Positions 43,615 to 53,193 of a stretch of 64,000 nt of DNA are shown in pieces. The DNA is from Paraburkholderia heleia NBRC 101817. Lineage in GTDB: Bacteria; Pseudomonadota; Gammaproteobacteria; Burkholderiales; Burkholderiaceae. Made by a program: the position numbers and the translations under genes. A model generated the notes under the pieces. The model was not told where the DNA came from, searched no databases, and was given only the letters and a program-made list of their open reading frames with translations. Numbering within the stretch: the stretch's first letter is position 1; every line of letters starts with the position of its first letter. Location: the NCBI RefSeq assembly GCF_000739775.1, contig NZ_BBJH01000011.1, forward strand, positions 62,001 to 126,000. Direction: 5' to 3'.

Positions 43615-44670
43615 ATGAGCGCAAAACTCGAAACGGTGGGCATTGCGAAGCGCTACGGCGAGACGGTGGCGCTGGAGCCCACGGACCTCGTGGTGCAGGC
43701 CGGCGAATTTCTCACCCTGCTCGGTCCTTCGGGCTCGGGCAAGACCACGCTGCTGCAGATGATCTCGGGACTCGTCGAGCCGAGCGCGGGGCGCATCGAG
43801 ATCGACGGCCGCGACGTCACGTATGTCGAGCCCGCCAAGCGCGGCATTGGCATGGTGTTCCAGAGTTACGCGCTCTTTCCGCATATGAGTGTGTGGGACA
43901 ACGTGGCCTATGGCCTGCGCATGCGCCGCAAGTCGCGCGAGGACACGCGCGTGGCCGTGGACGGCGCGCTCGCCATGGTGCGCATGGGCGAGTACGCGAA
44001 GCGCTTTCCTAAGGAGCTTTCGGGCGGCCAGCAGCAACGCATTGCGCTCGCGCGCTGCTTTGCCTACCGGCCTTCTGTGATCCTCCTCGACGAGCCTCTC
44101 GGCGCCCTCGACAAGAAGCTGCGCGAGCATATGCAGGTCGAGATCCGCCGCCTGCACCGGGAACTTGGCGCGACCTTCGTCTACGTTACGCACGATCAGG
44201 ACGAGGCGCTCACGCTGTCCGACCGCATCTGCCTCATGAATCAGGCACGTATCGAACAGGTGGGCACGCCGGTGGATCTCTACGATCGTCCGGCCACGCG
44301 CTTTGCGGCAGGCTTCATCGGACATTCGAATCTGCTCGAGGGCGCCGTCGACCACGCGCGCGGACCCAGCGGCGAAGCGATCCTGCTCGCGGCCGGCGGA
44401 CGTGTGCCGCTACCCGAGCCGGCGCAGCCGGGACTCAAGCGCTGCCTGCTCGTGCGGCCCGAAGCACCACGTCTCGTCGAGCAGAAGGGCGGCTACTTCG
44501 ACGGCACGATCTCGGACATCGTGTTCTTCGGTAGTGATACGCGCGTGCAACTGACGCTCGCAGACGGCAGCCCGCTCAACGTGCGCTGCGAGCGCAGTCT
44601 CGCGCCGCGCCTCGGCGACACGGTCGGACTCACCTGGGACCCGCATCGCACGACGTTGCTGTCGGCTTAA
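43615..44670 (+). CDS. ABC transporter ATPase (PotA-like), module A
   Basis: The 351-residue ATPase has Walker A LGPSGSGKTT, signature LSGGQQQR, Walker B VILLDEPLGALD and switch His in VTHDQDEALTLSD, plus a C-terminal TOBE domain (about 280-345). It lies 14 bases after the binding-protein gene and drives the fused permease encoded next. Confidence 0.95.
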   Translation: MSAKLETVGIAKRYGETVALEPTDLVVQAGEFLTLLGPSGSGKTTLLQMISGLVEPSAGRIEIDGRDVTYVEPAKRGIGMVFQSYALFPHMSVWDNVAYGLRMRRKSREDTRVAVDGALAMVRMGEYAKRFPKELSGGQQQRIALARCFAYRPSVILLDEPLGALDKKLREHMQVEIRRLHRELGATFVYVTHDQDEALTLSDRICLMNQARIEQVGTPVDLYDRPATRFAAGFIGHSNLLEGAVDHARGPSGEAILLAAGGRVPLPEPAQPGLKRCLLVRPEAPRLVEQKGGYFDGTISDIVFFGSDTRVQLTLADGSPLNVRCERSLAPRLGDTVGLTWDPHRTTLLSA

Positions 44671-44691
44671 GGCATCGCAAGAGGAACGAAC

Positions 44692-46479
44692 ATGACGATG
44701 ACTCTGGAGGCGCAGCCGCCGCATATCGCCAGCCGGCCGCGCCGCGCCGGATGGCTCACGGGCCTGTTGCGCGTACTGCCGATTGCGCCCACGCTGGTTT
44801 TTCTGCTCGTGTTCTTCATCGTGCCCGTGGGCCAGATCCTGCAAGGCGGGCTTTTCGATGCGGACGGCGCGTTTGGCCTCGGGCAATTTGCCCGCATCGC
44901 GCACACGCCGGTCTATGCGAAGGTGCTGTGGATCACCTTTTCGATTTCGCTCATGACCGCGGCGTTGTCGGTGGCGCTCGGATACCCGGTGGCGTATCTG
45001 CTGAGCGGGTTGCCGGGACGCTCGCGCGAGCGCTGGGTCCTCTGGATCATGCTGCCATTCTGGACCAGCTACCTTGTGAAAACGTACGCGTGGATGCTGC
45101 TGCTTTCGAAAACCGGTGTGCTCTCCACGATCGCGCTCGCGCTTGGTCTCGTGCGCGAGACGAATGGCATGATGCCTTCGTTGACCGGGGTGCTGATCGG
45201 CATGGTGCACGCGATGCTGCCGCTCGCTGTGATGACCATGCTGCCTGTAATGCGAGGTATCGACGAGCGCCTGACGCAGGCCGCCGAAACGCTCGGCGCC
45301 GAGCGCGGCATGAGCTTCTTTACGGTGTTTTTGCCGCTTTCTGCGCCCGGCGTGGCGGCGGCGGGGCTGCTCGTGTTCGTGTCGAGCCTCGGATTCTTTA
45401 TCGTTCCCACATTGCTTGGGACGCCAAAGGAAACGATGATCGCGCAGCTGGTGATTTCATCGGTGCTGGACCTCTTCGACATGCGTTTCGCCGGCGCGCT
45501 TTCCATCGTGCTGCTCGTGTGCGCGGTCGGCATCTTCCTGATTTACGATCGCGTGGTGGGGCTCTCCTCGCTGACAGGCGAGATTTCCGAACGCCGGCGC
45601 AGCGCGCGCACGGGAGGCCTGAAACTCGCACTATTACTGGCCGCAGGGCGTATCGCCTCGCCGCTTGCGCGACGCCGCTTCACCCGGCGACACGCATTCG
45701 AACTGGGCGCCGGCGTCGGTCCGCTGCGCGTCTATACGTTCGCCGTGCTCGCCTTGCTCGTCGTGCCCGTGCTGTCTGTCATTCCTTATGCGTTCACGCG
45801 CGCCAACTATATTGCGTTCCCACCGCGGCTTTTCAGTCTCAAATGGTTCGGCACGTTTCTCGATTCGCCGGTGTGGCAGAGCGCGCTGATACGCTCATTC
45901 GAAGTGGGCTTTTTCACGGCTCTGCTTTCGTTGCTGCTCGGCTTCGGCGCGACGCTTGCGTTGGCGCGCATGACACAGCGCGCGAGCAAGCCACTTTTCG
46001 CGCTGCTCGTCGCGCCGCTTATCGTTCCACGCATCGTGATCGCCGTGGGGCTGCTCTATCTGTTCGGCACGCTCGGCCTCACCGGCACGAATACGGGGCT
46101 CGTGGTGGGCCATACGGTGCTCGCGATTCCCTATGTGGTGGTCACGCTGGCGGCGGGCTTCAGGCAGTTCGACTGGTGCCTTGACGACGCCGCGCGCGTC
46201 ATGGGCGCTTCGCCGCTGCGCCGCATCGCGACTATCGTGATTCCGCTGTTGATGTCGAGCCTATCGGCTGCATTCCTGTTCGCCTTCATCGTTTCATTCG
46301 ATGACCTGACGATCGCGATATTCGTGAGCGGTGGCATCAACACGACACTGCCGAAGCAGATGTGGGACGACATCCAGCTGGCCATCACGCCGACGCTCGC
46401 AGCCGTTTCGACTACGCTCGTCGTGCTGATTGCGCTGGTGGTGCTCATTTCCTCGCAGCTCAAGCGTCATGCACGTTGA
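44692..46479 (+). CDS. Fused two-domain ABC permease (PotB-PotC type), module A
   Basis: The 595-residue permease fuses two six-helix inner-membrane permease domains in one chain: the first about 30-290, the second about 345-590. Each half has the EAA-type loop facing the ATPase (RLTQAAETLGAERGMSFFTVFLPL and CLDDAARVMGASPLRRIATIVIPL). Separate PotB and PotC polypeptides are the usual arrangement, so the fusion is notable. A second fusion of the same kind is at 53194. Confidence 0.94.
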   Translation: MTMTLEAQPPHIASRPRRAGWLTGLLRVLPIAPTLVFLLVFFIVPVGQILQGGLFDADGAFGLGQFARIAHTPVYAKVLWITFSISLMTAALSVALGYPVAYLLSGLPGRSRERWVLWIMLPFWTSYLVKTYAWMLLLSKTGVLSTIALALGLVRETNGMMPSLTGVLIGMVHAMLPLAVMTMLPVMRGIDERLTQAAETLGAERGMSFFTVFLPLSAPGVAAAGLLVFVSSLGFFIVPTLLGTPKETMIAQLVISSVLDLFDMRFAGALSIVLLVCAVGIFLIYDRVVGLSSLTGEISERRRSARTGGLKLALLLAAGRIASPLARRRFTRRHAFELGAGVGPLRVYTFAVLALLVVPVLSVIPYAFTRANYIAFPPRLFSLKWFGTFLDSPVWQSALIRSFEVGFFTALLSLLLGFGATLALARMTQRASKPLFALLVAPLIVPRIVIAVGLLYLFGTLGLTGTNTGLVVGHTVLAIPYVVVTLAAGFRQFDWCLDDAARVMGASPLRRIATIVIPLLMSSLSAAFLFAFIVSFDDLTIAIFVSGGINTTLPKQMWDDIQLAITPTLAAVSTTLVVLIALVVLISSQLKRHAR

Positions 46480-46507
46480 GCGGGACATCCATAGCCATTT
46501 TTCATCC

Positions 46508-48049
46508 ATGCATCCATACCCGGAATATTTCGCCCAGCGTCATGCGCTGGACGCGCTCGATTGCGCTCCGCTCATGCTCGCGGGGCTGCGCGGCAACGCC
46601 GACCGTCCGCTGTTGCATTTCGACGATTGCGCGGTGAGCGCCGCCGAGGCCACGCAACGCATTGCGCAGTTCCAGCGCTGGTTCCGCGAGCAGGGTCTCA
46701 TGCCCGGCGATCGCGTGGCTGTCATGCTCGGCAACGGGGTGGGCCATGTGCACCTGATTTATGCGCTAATCGTAAGCGGCCTCGTATGGGTGCCGGTCAA
46801 CACGAAGCTGCGCCGCGCGGGACTCGACTATCTGATCGGACACGCGAAACCCAGGCGCTTCGTATTCGAACCGGATTTCGACACCGTGCTGAGCGAAGTC
46901 GAGTTTGGTGAAACCCGTCCTGTGACGTTGCCCGCGTTTTCGGCCGCTACGGCCCCACTGCAAATTGAGTCACCCACCATTGAACCGCATGCGCCGCTTT
47001 GCATCATTTATACGTCGGGCACGACAGGCGCGCCGAAAGGTGTGATATTCACGCATCGGATGATGCGCATCGCGAGTGAGGCCGTACTTACGGTGGCTGA
47101 CGTGCGCCCGGGCGACCGTTTGCTGCTGTGGGAGCCGCTATGTCATATCGGCGGGGCGCAAATGCTGATGCTGCCGTTTATCGAAGCGGTCGAACTGCAC
47201 GTCGTGCCGCGCTTTTCGGCTTCGCAGTTCTGGGCGCAGGTGGCGCGCGCGCGCGCGACACAACTGCACTATCTCGGCGGCGTGCTCGATATCCTGATGC
47301 AACTGCCACTCGAGGCTCAGCCGGCGCGGCATACGCTGCGTGTGGCATGGGGCGCGGGCGTGAGCGCGGCCGTGTGGCACGCGGTGGAGTCGCGCCTGCG
47401 GGTGCGGCTGCGTGAATGCTACGGCATGACCGAGTGCTCGAGCTTCGCAACCGTGAACACGAACGACAAGCCGGGTTCGATCGGGCAGGCCCTGCCGTGG
47501 CTCGACGTGGAACTTCTTGATGAAAACGGCAATCCGGTTGGCGTAAACGAACCCGGTGAAATCGTGCTGTCGAGCCGCGTGGAGGGCGCGTTCCTGCCAG
47601 GCTACCTCGAGAACGAGGCAGCGAGCCGCGCCGCGCTGCGCAACGGCAAGCTCCACACCGGGGACAGCGCGCGGCGCGATGCGGACGGCGATCTGTTCTT
47701 CATCGGCAGGAAAACGGACAGCATGCGCGTGCGGGGCGAGAACGTATCGGCGTGGGAGATCGAGCGGGTATTCGCCGGGCATCCTGCGGTGCGCGCGAGC
47801 GCGGCGATTGGCGTGGCTTCATCAGTCGGCGAGCAGGAGATCCTGCTGAACGTGCAGTTCAAGGACGAGCCGGTCGACTGGACTGCCATGCACGAATGGG
47901 CCACCACGCAACTCGCCAGTTTTCAGCTTCCGCGCTACTATCGGGCGGTCGAGCGCTTCGAGTTGACGCCAAGCGAGCGTATCAGGAAACACCTGATCCC
48001 GCGTGAACTGGGCGACGCGTGGGATCGCTTGAGCGAAGCGGCGGTGTGA
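46508..48049 (+). CDS. Acyl-CoA synthetase (AMP-forming ligase)
   Basis: The 513-residue ANL enzyme has phosphate loop IIYTSGTTGAPKGVIFTH, adenine motif YGMTECSS, GDSARRDADGDLFFIGRKTDSMRVRGENVS hinge region, and the terminal catalytic Lys region PSERIRKHLI. It activates a carboxylic acid to its CoA ester in the cytoplasm. The start is uncertain: an ATG at 46469 overlaps the permease stop, and the ATG at 46508 lies soon after; neither has a strong ribosome site. Together with the hydratase at 41729, it points to CoA-dependent breakdown of the imported acid. Confidence 0.92.
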   Translation: MHPYPEYFAQRHALDALDCAPLMLAGLRGNADRPLLHFDDCAVSAAEATQRIAQFQRWFREQGLMPGDRVAVMLGNGVGHVHLIYALIVSGLVWVPVNTKLRRAGLDYLIGHAKPRRFVFEPDFDTVLSEVEFGETRPVTLPAFSAATAPLQIESPTIEPHAPLCIIYTSGTTGAPKGVIFTHRMMRIASEAVLTVADVRPGDRLLLWEPLCHIGGAQMLMLPFIEAVELHVVPRFSASQFWAQVARARATQLHYLGGVLDILMQLPLEAQPARHTLRVAWGAGVSAAVWHAVESRLRVRLRECYGMTECSSFATVNTNDKPGSIGQALPWLDVELLDENGNPVGVNEPGEIVLSSRVEGAFLPGYLENEAASRAALRNGKLHTGDSARRDADGDLFFIGRKTDSMRVRGENVSAWEIERVFAGHPAVRASAAIGVASSVGEQEILLNVQFKDEPVDWTAMHEWATTQLASFQLPRYYRAVERFELTPSERIRKHLIPRELGDAWDRLSEAAV

Positions 48050-48093
48050 CTGCCGGCTGAGTGCATGACGGCGTGTGAGGAATATCGCAAGAT

Positions 48094-48127
48094 ATCGCAT
48101 ATAGATAGCAAGTTATTTATATGCGAT
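48094..48127. promoter_or_regulatory. Palindromic operator before the module A IclR gene
   Basis: ATCGCATATA and TATATGCGAT are exact complements with a 14-base spacer, located 35 bases before the regulator start. A direct repeat of ATATCGCA (48082-48089 and 48092-48099) overlaps it. Likely IclR autoregulation. Confidence 0.6.
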
Positions 48128-48161
48128 ACTTGATTCCAGATACAACTTCGATCCCATTGCC

Positions 48162-49001
48162 GTGACAGCGCCGTCCAAACTTACCCGCAAAAGCCGCCCT
48201 GCTGGCGAGGCCACGCGAGCCGCCGCCGACCCCACGGCGTCGTCGCTCTACGTGCAGTCGGTGGAGAAGGCGATGACCGTGCTCACAGCCTTCGACGGCA
48301 GCAAGCGGCAGCTTTCGCTCTCCGAAATCGCGGCGATCACCGGCTTCGACATGAGCGCAACGCAGCGCTTCACCTTCACGCTGGCAACGCTCGGCTATCT
48401 GCTCAAGGATCCAGAGAGCCGCAAGTACGAGCTTTCCCCGCGGCTGCTGGACTTTACCTATCACTATCTGACCTCGAACGAACTCGTCAGCCGCGCGACA
48501 CCGTATCTTCAGCAACTTGGTTCGGAAACCGAAGAGGCAACCAATCTTACCGTTCTCGATGACACCGATATCGTGTTCGTGCTGCGCATCGTGAGCCGTA
48601 ATGTCTTCAACGCGCACGTCATTACCGGTTCGCGCTTGCCGGCTTACTGCACGGCGCCTGGCCTCGCGATTCTCGCGACGCTCGACGACGGCGAGATCGA
48701 CGACATCCTTTCGCGCACCAATCTCGTTGCTCATACGGCTTCGACGGTGTACCAGCCGCGCAAGATCAGGGAGCGCATCGCGCAGATCCGCAAGCAGGGC
48801 TATGCTCACACCGAGGACGAATACTTCGTGAGCGACATTTCGACGGCGGCGGCCATCACCAACACGCGAGGGCGAGGGATCGGCGCGGTCAACATTGCCG
48901 TGGCCCGGTCCAGGTGGCAGCCTGATCGTGACGAACGTCGTTTCGCTGATCTGGTGATCTCGACGGCATCCGCGATTTCCTCGAAGCGCCGTGCGGAGTG
49001 A
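48162..49001 (+). CDS. IclR-family regulator, module A
   Basis: The 279-residue protein has an N-terminal winged HTH (VEKAMTVLTAFDGSKRQLSLSEIAAITGFDMSATQRFTFTLATLGYL, about 37-85) and an IclR effector domain (ATNLTVLDDTDIVFVLRI; GSRLPAYCTAPGLAILATL). A GTG start at 48162 gives the listed length. It is clearly paralogous to the regulator at 55950. Likely controls the transporter/CoA-ligase operon upstream of it. Confidence 0.92.
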   Translation: MTAPSKLTRKSRPAGEATRAAADPTASSLYVQSVEKAMTVLTAFDGSKRQLSLSEIAAITGFDMSATQRFTFTLATLGYLLKDPESRKYELSPRLLDFTYHYLTSNELVSRATPYLQQLGSETEEATNLTVLDDTDIVFVLRIVSRNVFNAHVITGSRLPAYCTAPGLAILATLDDGEIDDILSRTNLVAHTASTVYQPRKIRERIAQIRKQGYAHTEDEYFVSDISTAAAITNTRGRGIGAVNIAVARSRWQPDRDERRFADLVISTASAISSKRRAE

Positions 49002-49050
49002 GCTTGCGGATACCCGCCCCGGGGTGCCTTCGCATTTCGTGCATGTTTCC

Positions 49051-49068
49051 GGTTAGGTGCGCCTAACC
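49051..49068 (+). terminator. Probable terminator hairpin after the IclR gene
   Basis: GGTTAGG and CCTAACC form a perfect 7-bp stem with a 4-base loop 50 bases after the IclR stop, with a TTTT run shortly downstream. Two further hairpins follow before the next gene: TGCAGA/TCTGCA at 49141-49157 and GCCGGGGT/ACCCCGGC at 49172-49195. Confidence 0.5.
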
Positions 49069-49333
49069 CTGGCACGGTTTTGCCTCGTGACCCTGTGTAT
49101 GTTTCTCTTCTAATCAAGCACGTCCTGACTACGCCGAAATTGCAGATGCTGTCTGCATTATCGATTCGGTGGCCGGGGTTGCGGTTCACCCCGGCGATCG
49201 AGCGGTCGCGTCATCTCTTCTTCAGCTGGAACAATTCCGTCCGCCACTGACCTGCTCTGTCAACAGGCTTGCGGACAAATTGCACCCACTGAACCCGCAA
49301 TCCGTAGGTGCTTCTACCAATATTCGCTCAAAG

Positions 49334-49350
49334 TAATTGAAATGCAATTA
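49334..49350. promoter_or_regulatory. IclR-type operator, copy 1 (module B)
   Basis: TAATTGAAATGCAATTA differs at one position from the site at 56818. The palindromic form is TAATTG-N5-CAATTA. It lies 90 bases before the FAD-oxidase gene, with another AAATGC/GCATTT repeat overlapping. Confidence 0.66.
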
Positions 49351-49439
49351 AAAGCATTTCATTGCAATTTTGGCGGAGCTATTCTGGGCCGCATGAATCG
49401 ACCCGGCAGCAGTCGGCGCAACCTGGCGAGGAATGGGAC

Positions 49440-50867
49440 ATGGAAGGTGAGATCGGACTGATCGCGGAACTTCGAGCGGAGTTGGGCGCCGATGCGGTCC
49501 TGACGGACGAGGCGGACCTGGCGGGTTTCGTCGAGGACTTCCGCGGGCGATACAAAGGCCGCGCGCTGTGTGTCGTACATCCGTCTTCGACGGAGCAGGT
49601 TGCATTCGTCGTGCGCCGATGCGCGGCACAGCGAATTCCAGTCCTGCCGCAAGGCGGCAACACGAGTTTATGCGGCGGCGCGGTCCCGCGCACCACAGGC
49701 CCGGCGCCGGTAATCGTGAGTCTCTCGCGCATGCGTCGCATCCGCGTCGTCGACGCCGCCAATCGCTCGATTGAAGTCGAAGCAGGCTGCATTCTGAAGA
49801 CCGTGCAGGACGAAGCGGCTGTGTTGAACTGCCTGTACCCCGTGAGCCTGGGCGGGGAGGGTTCCTGTCAGATTGGCGGGACGATCTCAACCAATGCGGG
49901 GGGCACGAGCGTACTGCGCTACGGCAACACGCGCGACAACGTCCTGGGACTGGAAGTCGTCCTGGCGGACGGCAGCATCTGGAACGGCCTGCGCGGCCTG
50001 CGCAAGGACAATACGGGAATCGATCTGAAGCAGGTATTCATCGGTGCGGAGGGCACTCTCGGCATTATCACGGCGGCGACGCTCAAGCTCCATCCGCTGC
50101 CCACGCATCATGCGCTCGCGTGGTTCGCCCCGGCCAACCCTGAAGCGGCCTTGCGCGTCTTCGAGATGTTTCAGGCGAACTGCGGGTCGCGCCTTTGCGC
50201 CTATGAACTGATGAACGAACGGCAATTGCAACTCGTAGTCGAGCGTGTGCCGGAGCGCCGCAACCCGCTGGCCGATCCTCACGCATGGCACGTGCTGGTC
50301 GAATTGTCGGACACACGCGACGGCGCCGGGATGGAGGACATTCTGCAGCGCACGCTCGAAGAAGCGGCCGAAGCGAATTTAATCCAGGACGCTATCATCG
50401 CCATGAGCGATACGCAGCGCGCCAACCTCTGGGAGGTTCGCCACAGTGTGACCGAGGCGAACAAGGGCGCGGGTGTCGGTCTGACGACCGACTGTTCGGT
50501 GCCGATTTCCGCCGTCCCGGCTTTCATCGATGGCGCCACGCACGCTGTGCGCCAAATCGTGCCGGGGCTCGACATCGTGATCGTCGGGCACATGGGCGAC
50601 GGCAACATCCATTTCATTCCCATGTTCTCATTCCCCGCGTGGCAGGCGCTTGTCGACGCACGGTCGATGGCCGAGGCGCTGCGCCGCGCGGTCAACGATG
50701 TCGCGCATCGGCTTGGCGGCTCGTTCAGCGCAGAGCACGGCATCGGCCAAACCGGGCTTGCGGAAATGGCGCACTACAAGTCACCGGTCGAACTGGCCAC
50801 CATGCGCGCCATCAAACAGGCACTGGATCCGGAAAACATCATGAATCCGGGGCGCCTCATTCCCTGA
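49440..50867 (+). CDS. FAD-linked 2-hydroxyacid dehydrogenase/oxidase (GlcD/D-lactate dehydrogenase type)
   Basis: The 475-residue VAO-family flavoprotein has an FAD-binding domain (about 35-215) with VLPQGGNTSLCGGAVP and SLGGEGSCQIGGTISTNAGG, and a C-terminal cap (about 230-470) with VGHMGDGNIHF (metal/substrate His) and the end motif ALDPENIMNPGRL. The family oxidises D-2-hydroxy acids (lactate, glycolate, 2-hydroxyglutarate) to 2-oxo acids, passing electrons to a quinone or electron-transfer protein. The start at 49440 has GAGG 8 bases upstream; an earlier in-frame start at 49362 lacks one. First gene of module B. Confidence 0.94.
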   Translation: MEGEIGLIAELRAELGADAVLTDEADLAGFVEDFRGRYKGRALCVVHPSSTEQVAFVVRRCAAQRIPVLPQGGNTSLCGGAVPRTTGPAPVIVSLSRMRRIRVVDAANRSIEVEAGCILKTVQDEAAVLNCLYPVSLGGEGSCQIGGTISTNAGGTSVLRYGNTRDNVLGLEVVLADGSIWNGLRGLRKDNTGIDLKQVFIGAEGTLGIITAATLKLHPLPTHHALAWFAPANPEAALRVFEMFQANCGSRLCAYELMNERQLQLVVERVPERRNPLADPHAWHVLVELSDTRDGAGMEDILQRTLEEAAEANLIQDAIIAMSDTQRANLWEVRHSVTEANKGAGVGLTTDCSVPISAVPAFIDGATHAVRQIVPGLDIVIVGHMGDGNIHFIPMFSFPAWQALVDARSMAEALRRAVNDVAHRLGGSFSAEHGIGQTGLAEMAHYKSPVELATMRAIKQALDPENIMNPGRLIP

Positions 50868-50961
50868 GTGTGGCAGATTCGATCAAGACGCAGGATGGCT
50901 CGCCAGAGAGGGGTCGCTGCGTTGCACGATTAATACGTTGTACAAAACTTTGGAGTTCACG

Positions 50962-52062
50962 ATGAAGTCGAAGAAATCCGGGCAATGCGCGATCGAGAAT
51001 CCAGGACGCCGGAGCGCGATGAAAGTTGCAGCGGCTGGCATGGCGTCAGTGGCATTCCCATTTGTCTGGACTCCGGCGCGTGCGGCGAACAAACGCATTG
51101 TCGTCCGTGACGACGGCGGGATCTATACCAAGGCCTACAGCGCGGTTTACTACGCGCCGTTCACGAAGGCGACGGGCATCGAAGTCATCGGCGTTCAGGC
51201 GAATGCGGAGCCCACGGCACAGATCAAAAGCATGGTGGACGCCGGCAGTTACTCCTGGGACATGGCGAAAATCAGCCAGCCGGCAATCCTGATGCTGACG
51301 TCCGGCGGCAAGGACTATCTCGAGCGTCACGGTCTCGAATCGGATCCGGCAGTGTCGAAGATTCCCAGCCAGTATATGTCTGCGTTCGGCGTCGGGACGA
51401 ACGTGTATTCGACGGTCCTCGCTTATCGCACCGATGCCTTCAAAGGCCGCAAGGCACCCTCATCGTGGGCGGATTTCTGGAACGTTGACCAGTTTCCCGG
51501 CCGCCGCTCCATGCGCAAGTATCCCTTCGACACGATCGAAGAAGCGCTGATGGCTACTGGTGTGCCGCCGGCGCAGGTGTATCCCTGCAATCTCGACCAC
51601 GCGTTTGCGAGCCTCGACAAGATCTCGAAGCACGTCGATGTCTGGTGGACAACCGGCGCGCAGGTCGAACAGATGCTCGGCTCCGGCGAAGTCGCGATGG
51701 TCGCGACCTGGGCGTCGCGCGCGCAATCGGCGATGGCCAGCGGCGCGCCGGTGGCCATCGTCTGGAACCAGAACATCTGGGGCTGCGATAGCTGGTCGAT
51801 CCTGAAGGGCACCCCCAATGCGAACGCCTGCCGTGAATTCATCAAGTTCACGAGCGACCCGAAGCGTCAGGCCGAACTCGTCAACTACTTCCCGGCGGGA
51901 CTTACGCTTCCCGAAGCCTTTAACTATGTGAAGCCCGAAGTCGCGAAAAACTGTCCGACCTACGCGGACAATATGAAGAACGGTGTCCATATCGATGCGA
52001 AGTACTGGCTTCAAAACCAGAGTACGGCACTGGAACGATTCAACGGCTGGATTCTTTCCTGA
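50962..52062 (+). CDS. ABC transporter substrate-binding protein, module B
   Basis: The 366-residue protein has an N-terminal twin-arginine-like signal (GRRSAMKVAAAGMASVAFPFVWTPARAA) and a PotD-like binding fold: YAPFTKATGIEVIGV, DMAKISQPAILM, WWTTGAQVEQMLGSGEVAMV and GCDSWSILKGTPNANACREFI. ATG at 50962 with GGAG 6 bases upstream. It is paralogous to the module A protein at 42531. The neighbours suggest that its ligand is a 2-hydroxy acid. Confidence 0.93.
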   Translation: MKSKKSGQCAIENPGRRSAMKVAAAGMASVAFPFVWTPARAANKRIVVRDDGGIYTKAYSAVYYAPFTKATGIEVIGVQANAEPTAQIKSMVDAGSYSWDMAKISQPAILMLTSGGKDYLERHGLESDPAVSKIPSQYMSAFGVGTNVYSTVLAYRTDAFKGRKAPSSWADFWNVDQFPGRRSMRKYPFDTIEEALMATGVPPAQVYPCNLDHAFASLDKISKHVDVWWTTGAQVEQMLGSGEVAMVATWASRAQSAMASGAPVAIVWNQNIWGCDSWSILKGTPNANACREFIKFTSDPKRQAELVNYFPAGLTLPEAFNYVKPEVAKNCPTYADNMKNGVHIDAKYWLQNQSTALERFNGWILS

Positions 52063-52089
52063 TCTTTCCGCACTTTGGATTTCGAAGCC

Positions 52090-53190
52090 ATGGCAGCCAC
52101 CAAGCTTACTATCCAGGGGCTCAGCAAACGCTACGGTGATTTCGTCGCGCTTGCCCCGACGGATCTCGATGTCGTCCAGGGCGAATTTCTCACCCTGCTC
52201 GGACCAAGCGGATCAGGCAAGACTACCTTGCTCAGCCTGATCGCGGGACTGGCGCACCCCGATAGCGGCAGCGTTCTCATCAACGGCACGGACGTCACTT
52301 ACGGCGCACCGTACGAACGCGACATCGGCATGGTGTTCCAGAACTATGCGTTGTTCCCGCACATGACGGTGGCTGAAAACATCGCGTTCCCGCTGCAGAT
52401 GCGCAAGGTGGACGCGGGCGCGACGCGCAAGCGCGTCGCCGAAGCGCTCGAGATGGTTCACCTCCCGCATGTGGCCGGACGTTATCCGCGCGAACTCTCC
52501 GGCGGCCAGCAGCAGCGCATCGCGCTCGCACGATGCATGGTGTATCGCCCGTCTATCATCCTGATGGACGAGCCGCTGGGTGCACTCGACAAAAAGCTGC
52601 GAGATCATATGCAGCTGGAAATCAAGCGCATTCACCGCGATCTCGGGACGACGATCGTCTACGTGACACACGATCAGGAAGAGGCGATGACCCTGTCCGA
52701 TCGCATCTGCCTGATGAACGCCGGCTCAATCGCGCAACTCGGTACGCCGGCCGATCTGTACTTCCGCCCGAAGAATGTTTTCGTGGCCGACTTCCTCGGT
52801 GAGTCAAATCTGCTCGTCGCCACAGTGGAGTCGCGCGAGGACGACCGCGTTGGCATTGCCATCGGAGGCCGTCATTGCGGTCATGCAATGGCATATGACG
52901 GCAGTCTGCGCCCGGGCGGTAAAGCCAGGATCATGATCCGTCCGCAGAATCTCCATGTGGATGCAAGCGACACCATTGCCGATCGCGCCGAGTCGATGCA
53001 GGCGCGGCTCACCGACATCATGGTGACCGGCGGCATGACGAAGCTCTATCTGCAGGCGCTCGAGCCCGCGAACGGCGGCACGGAAGTGGTCGCCGCGTTC
53101 CCGACCAATCGCCTTGGCGAGCAGTACCAGATCGGCCAGGCGCTACGGCTGCGCTGGTCTGCGTCCGATACCGTTGCGATCGCGGAGTAA
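52090..53190 (+). CDS. ABC transporter ATPase (PotA-like), module B
   Basis: The 366-residue ATPase has Walker A LGPSGSGKTT, signature LSGGQQQR, Walker B IILMDEPLGALD and switch His in VTHDQEEAMTLSD, and a TOBE-type C-terminus. It lies 3 bases before the permease gene. Very similar in motif spacing to the module A ATPase. Confidence 0.95.
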   Translation: MAATKLTIQGLSKRYGDFVALAPTDLDVVQGEFLTLLGPSGSGKTTLLSLIAGLAHPDSGSVLINGTDVTYGAPYERDIGMVFQNYALFPHMTVAENIAFPLQMRKVDAGATRKRVAEALEMVHLPHVAGRYPRELSGGQQQRIALARCMVYRPSIILMDEPLGALDKKLRDHMQLEIKRIHRDLGTTIVYVTHDQEEAMTLSDRICLMNAGSIAQLGTPADLYFRPKNVFVADFLGESNLLVATVESREDDRVGIAIGGRHCGHAMAYDGSLRPGGKARIMIRPQNLHVDASDTIADRAESMQARLTDIMVTGGMTKLYLQALEPANGGTEVVAAFPTNRLGEQYQIGQALRLRWSASDTVAIAE

Positions 53191-53193
53191 GCC

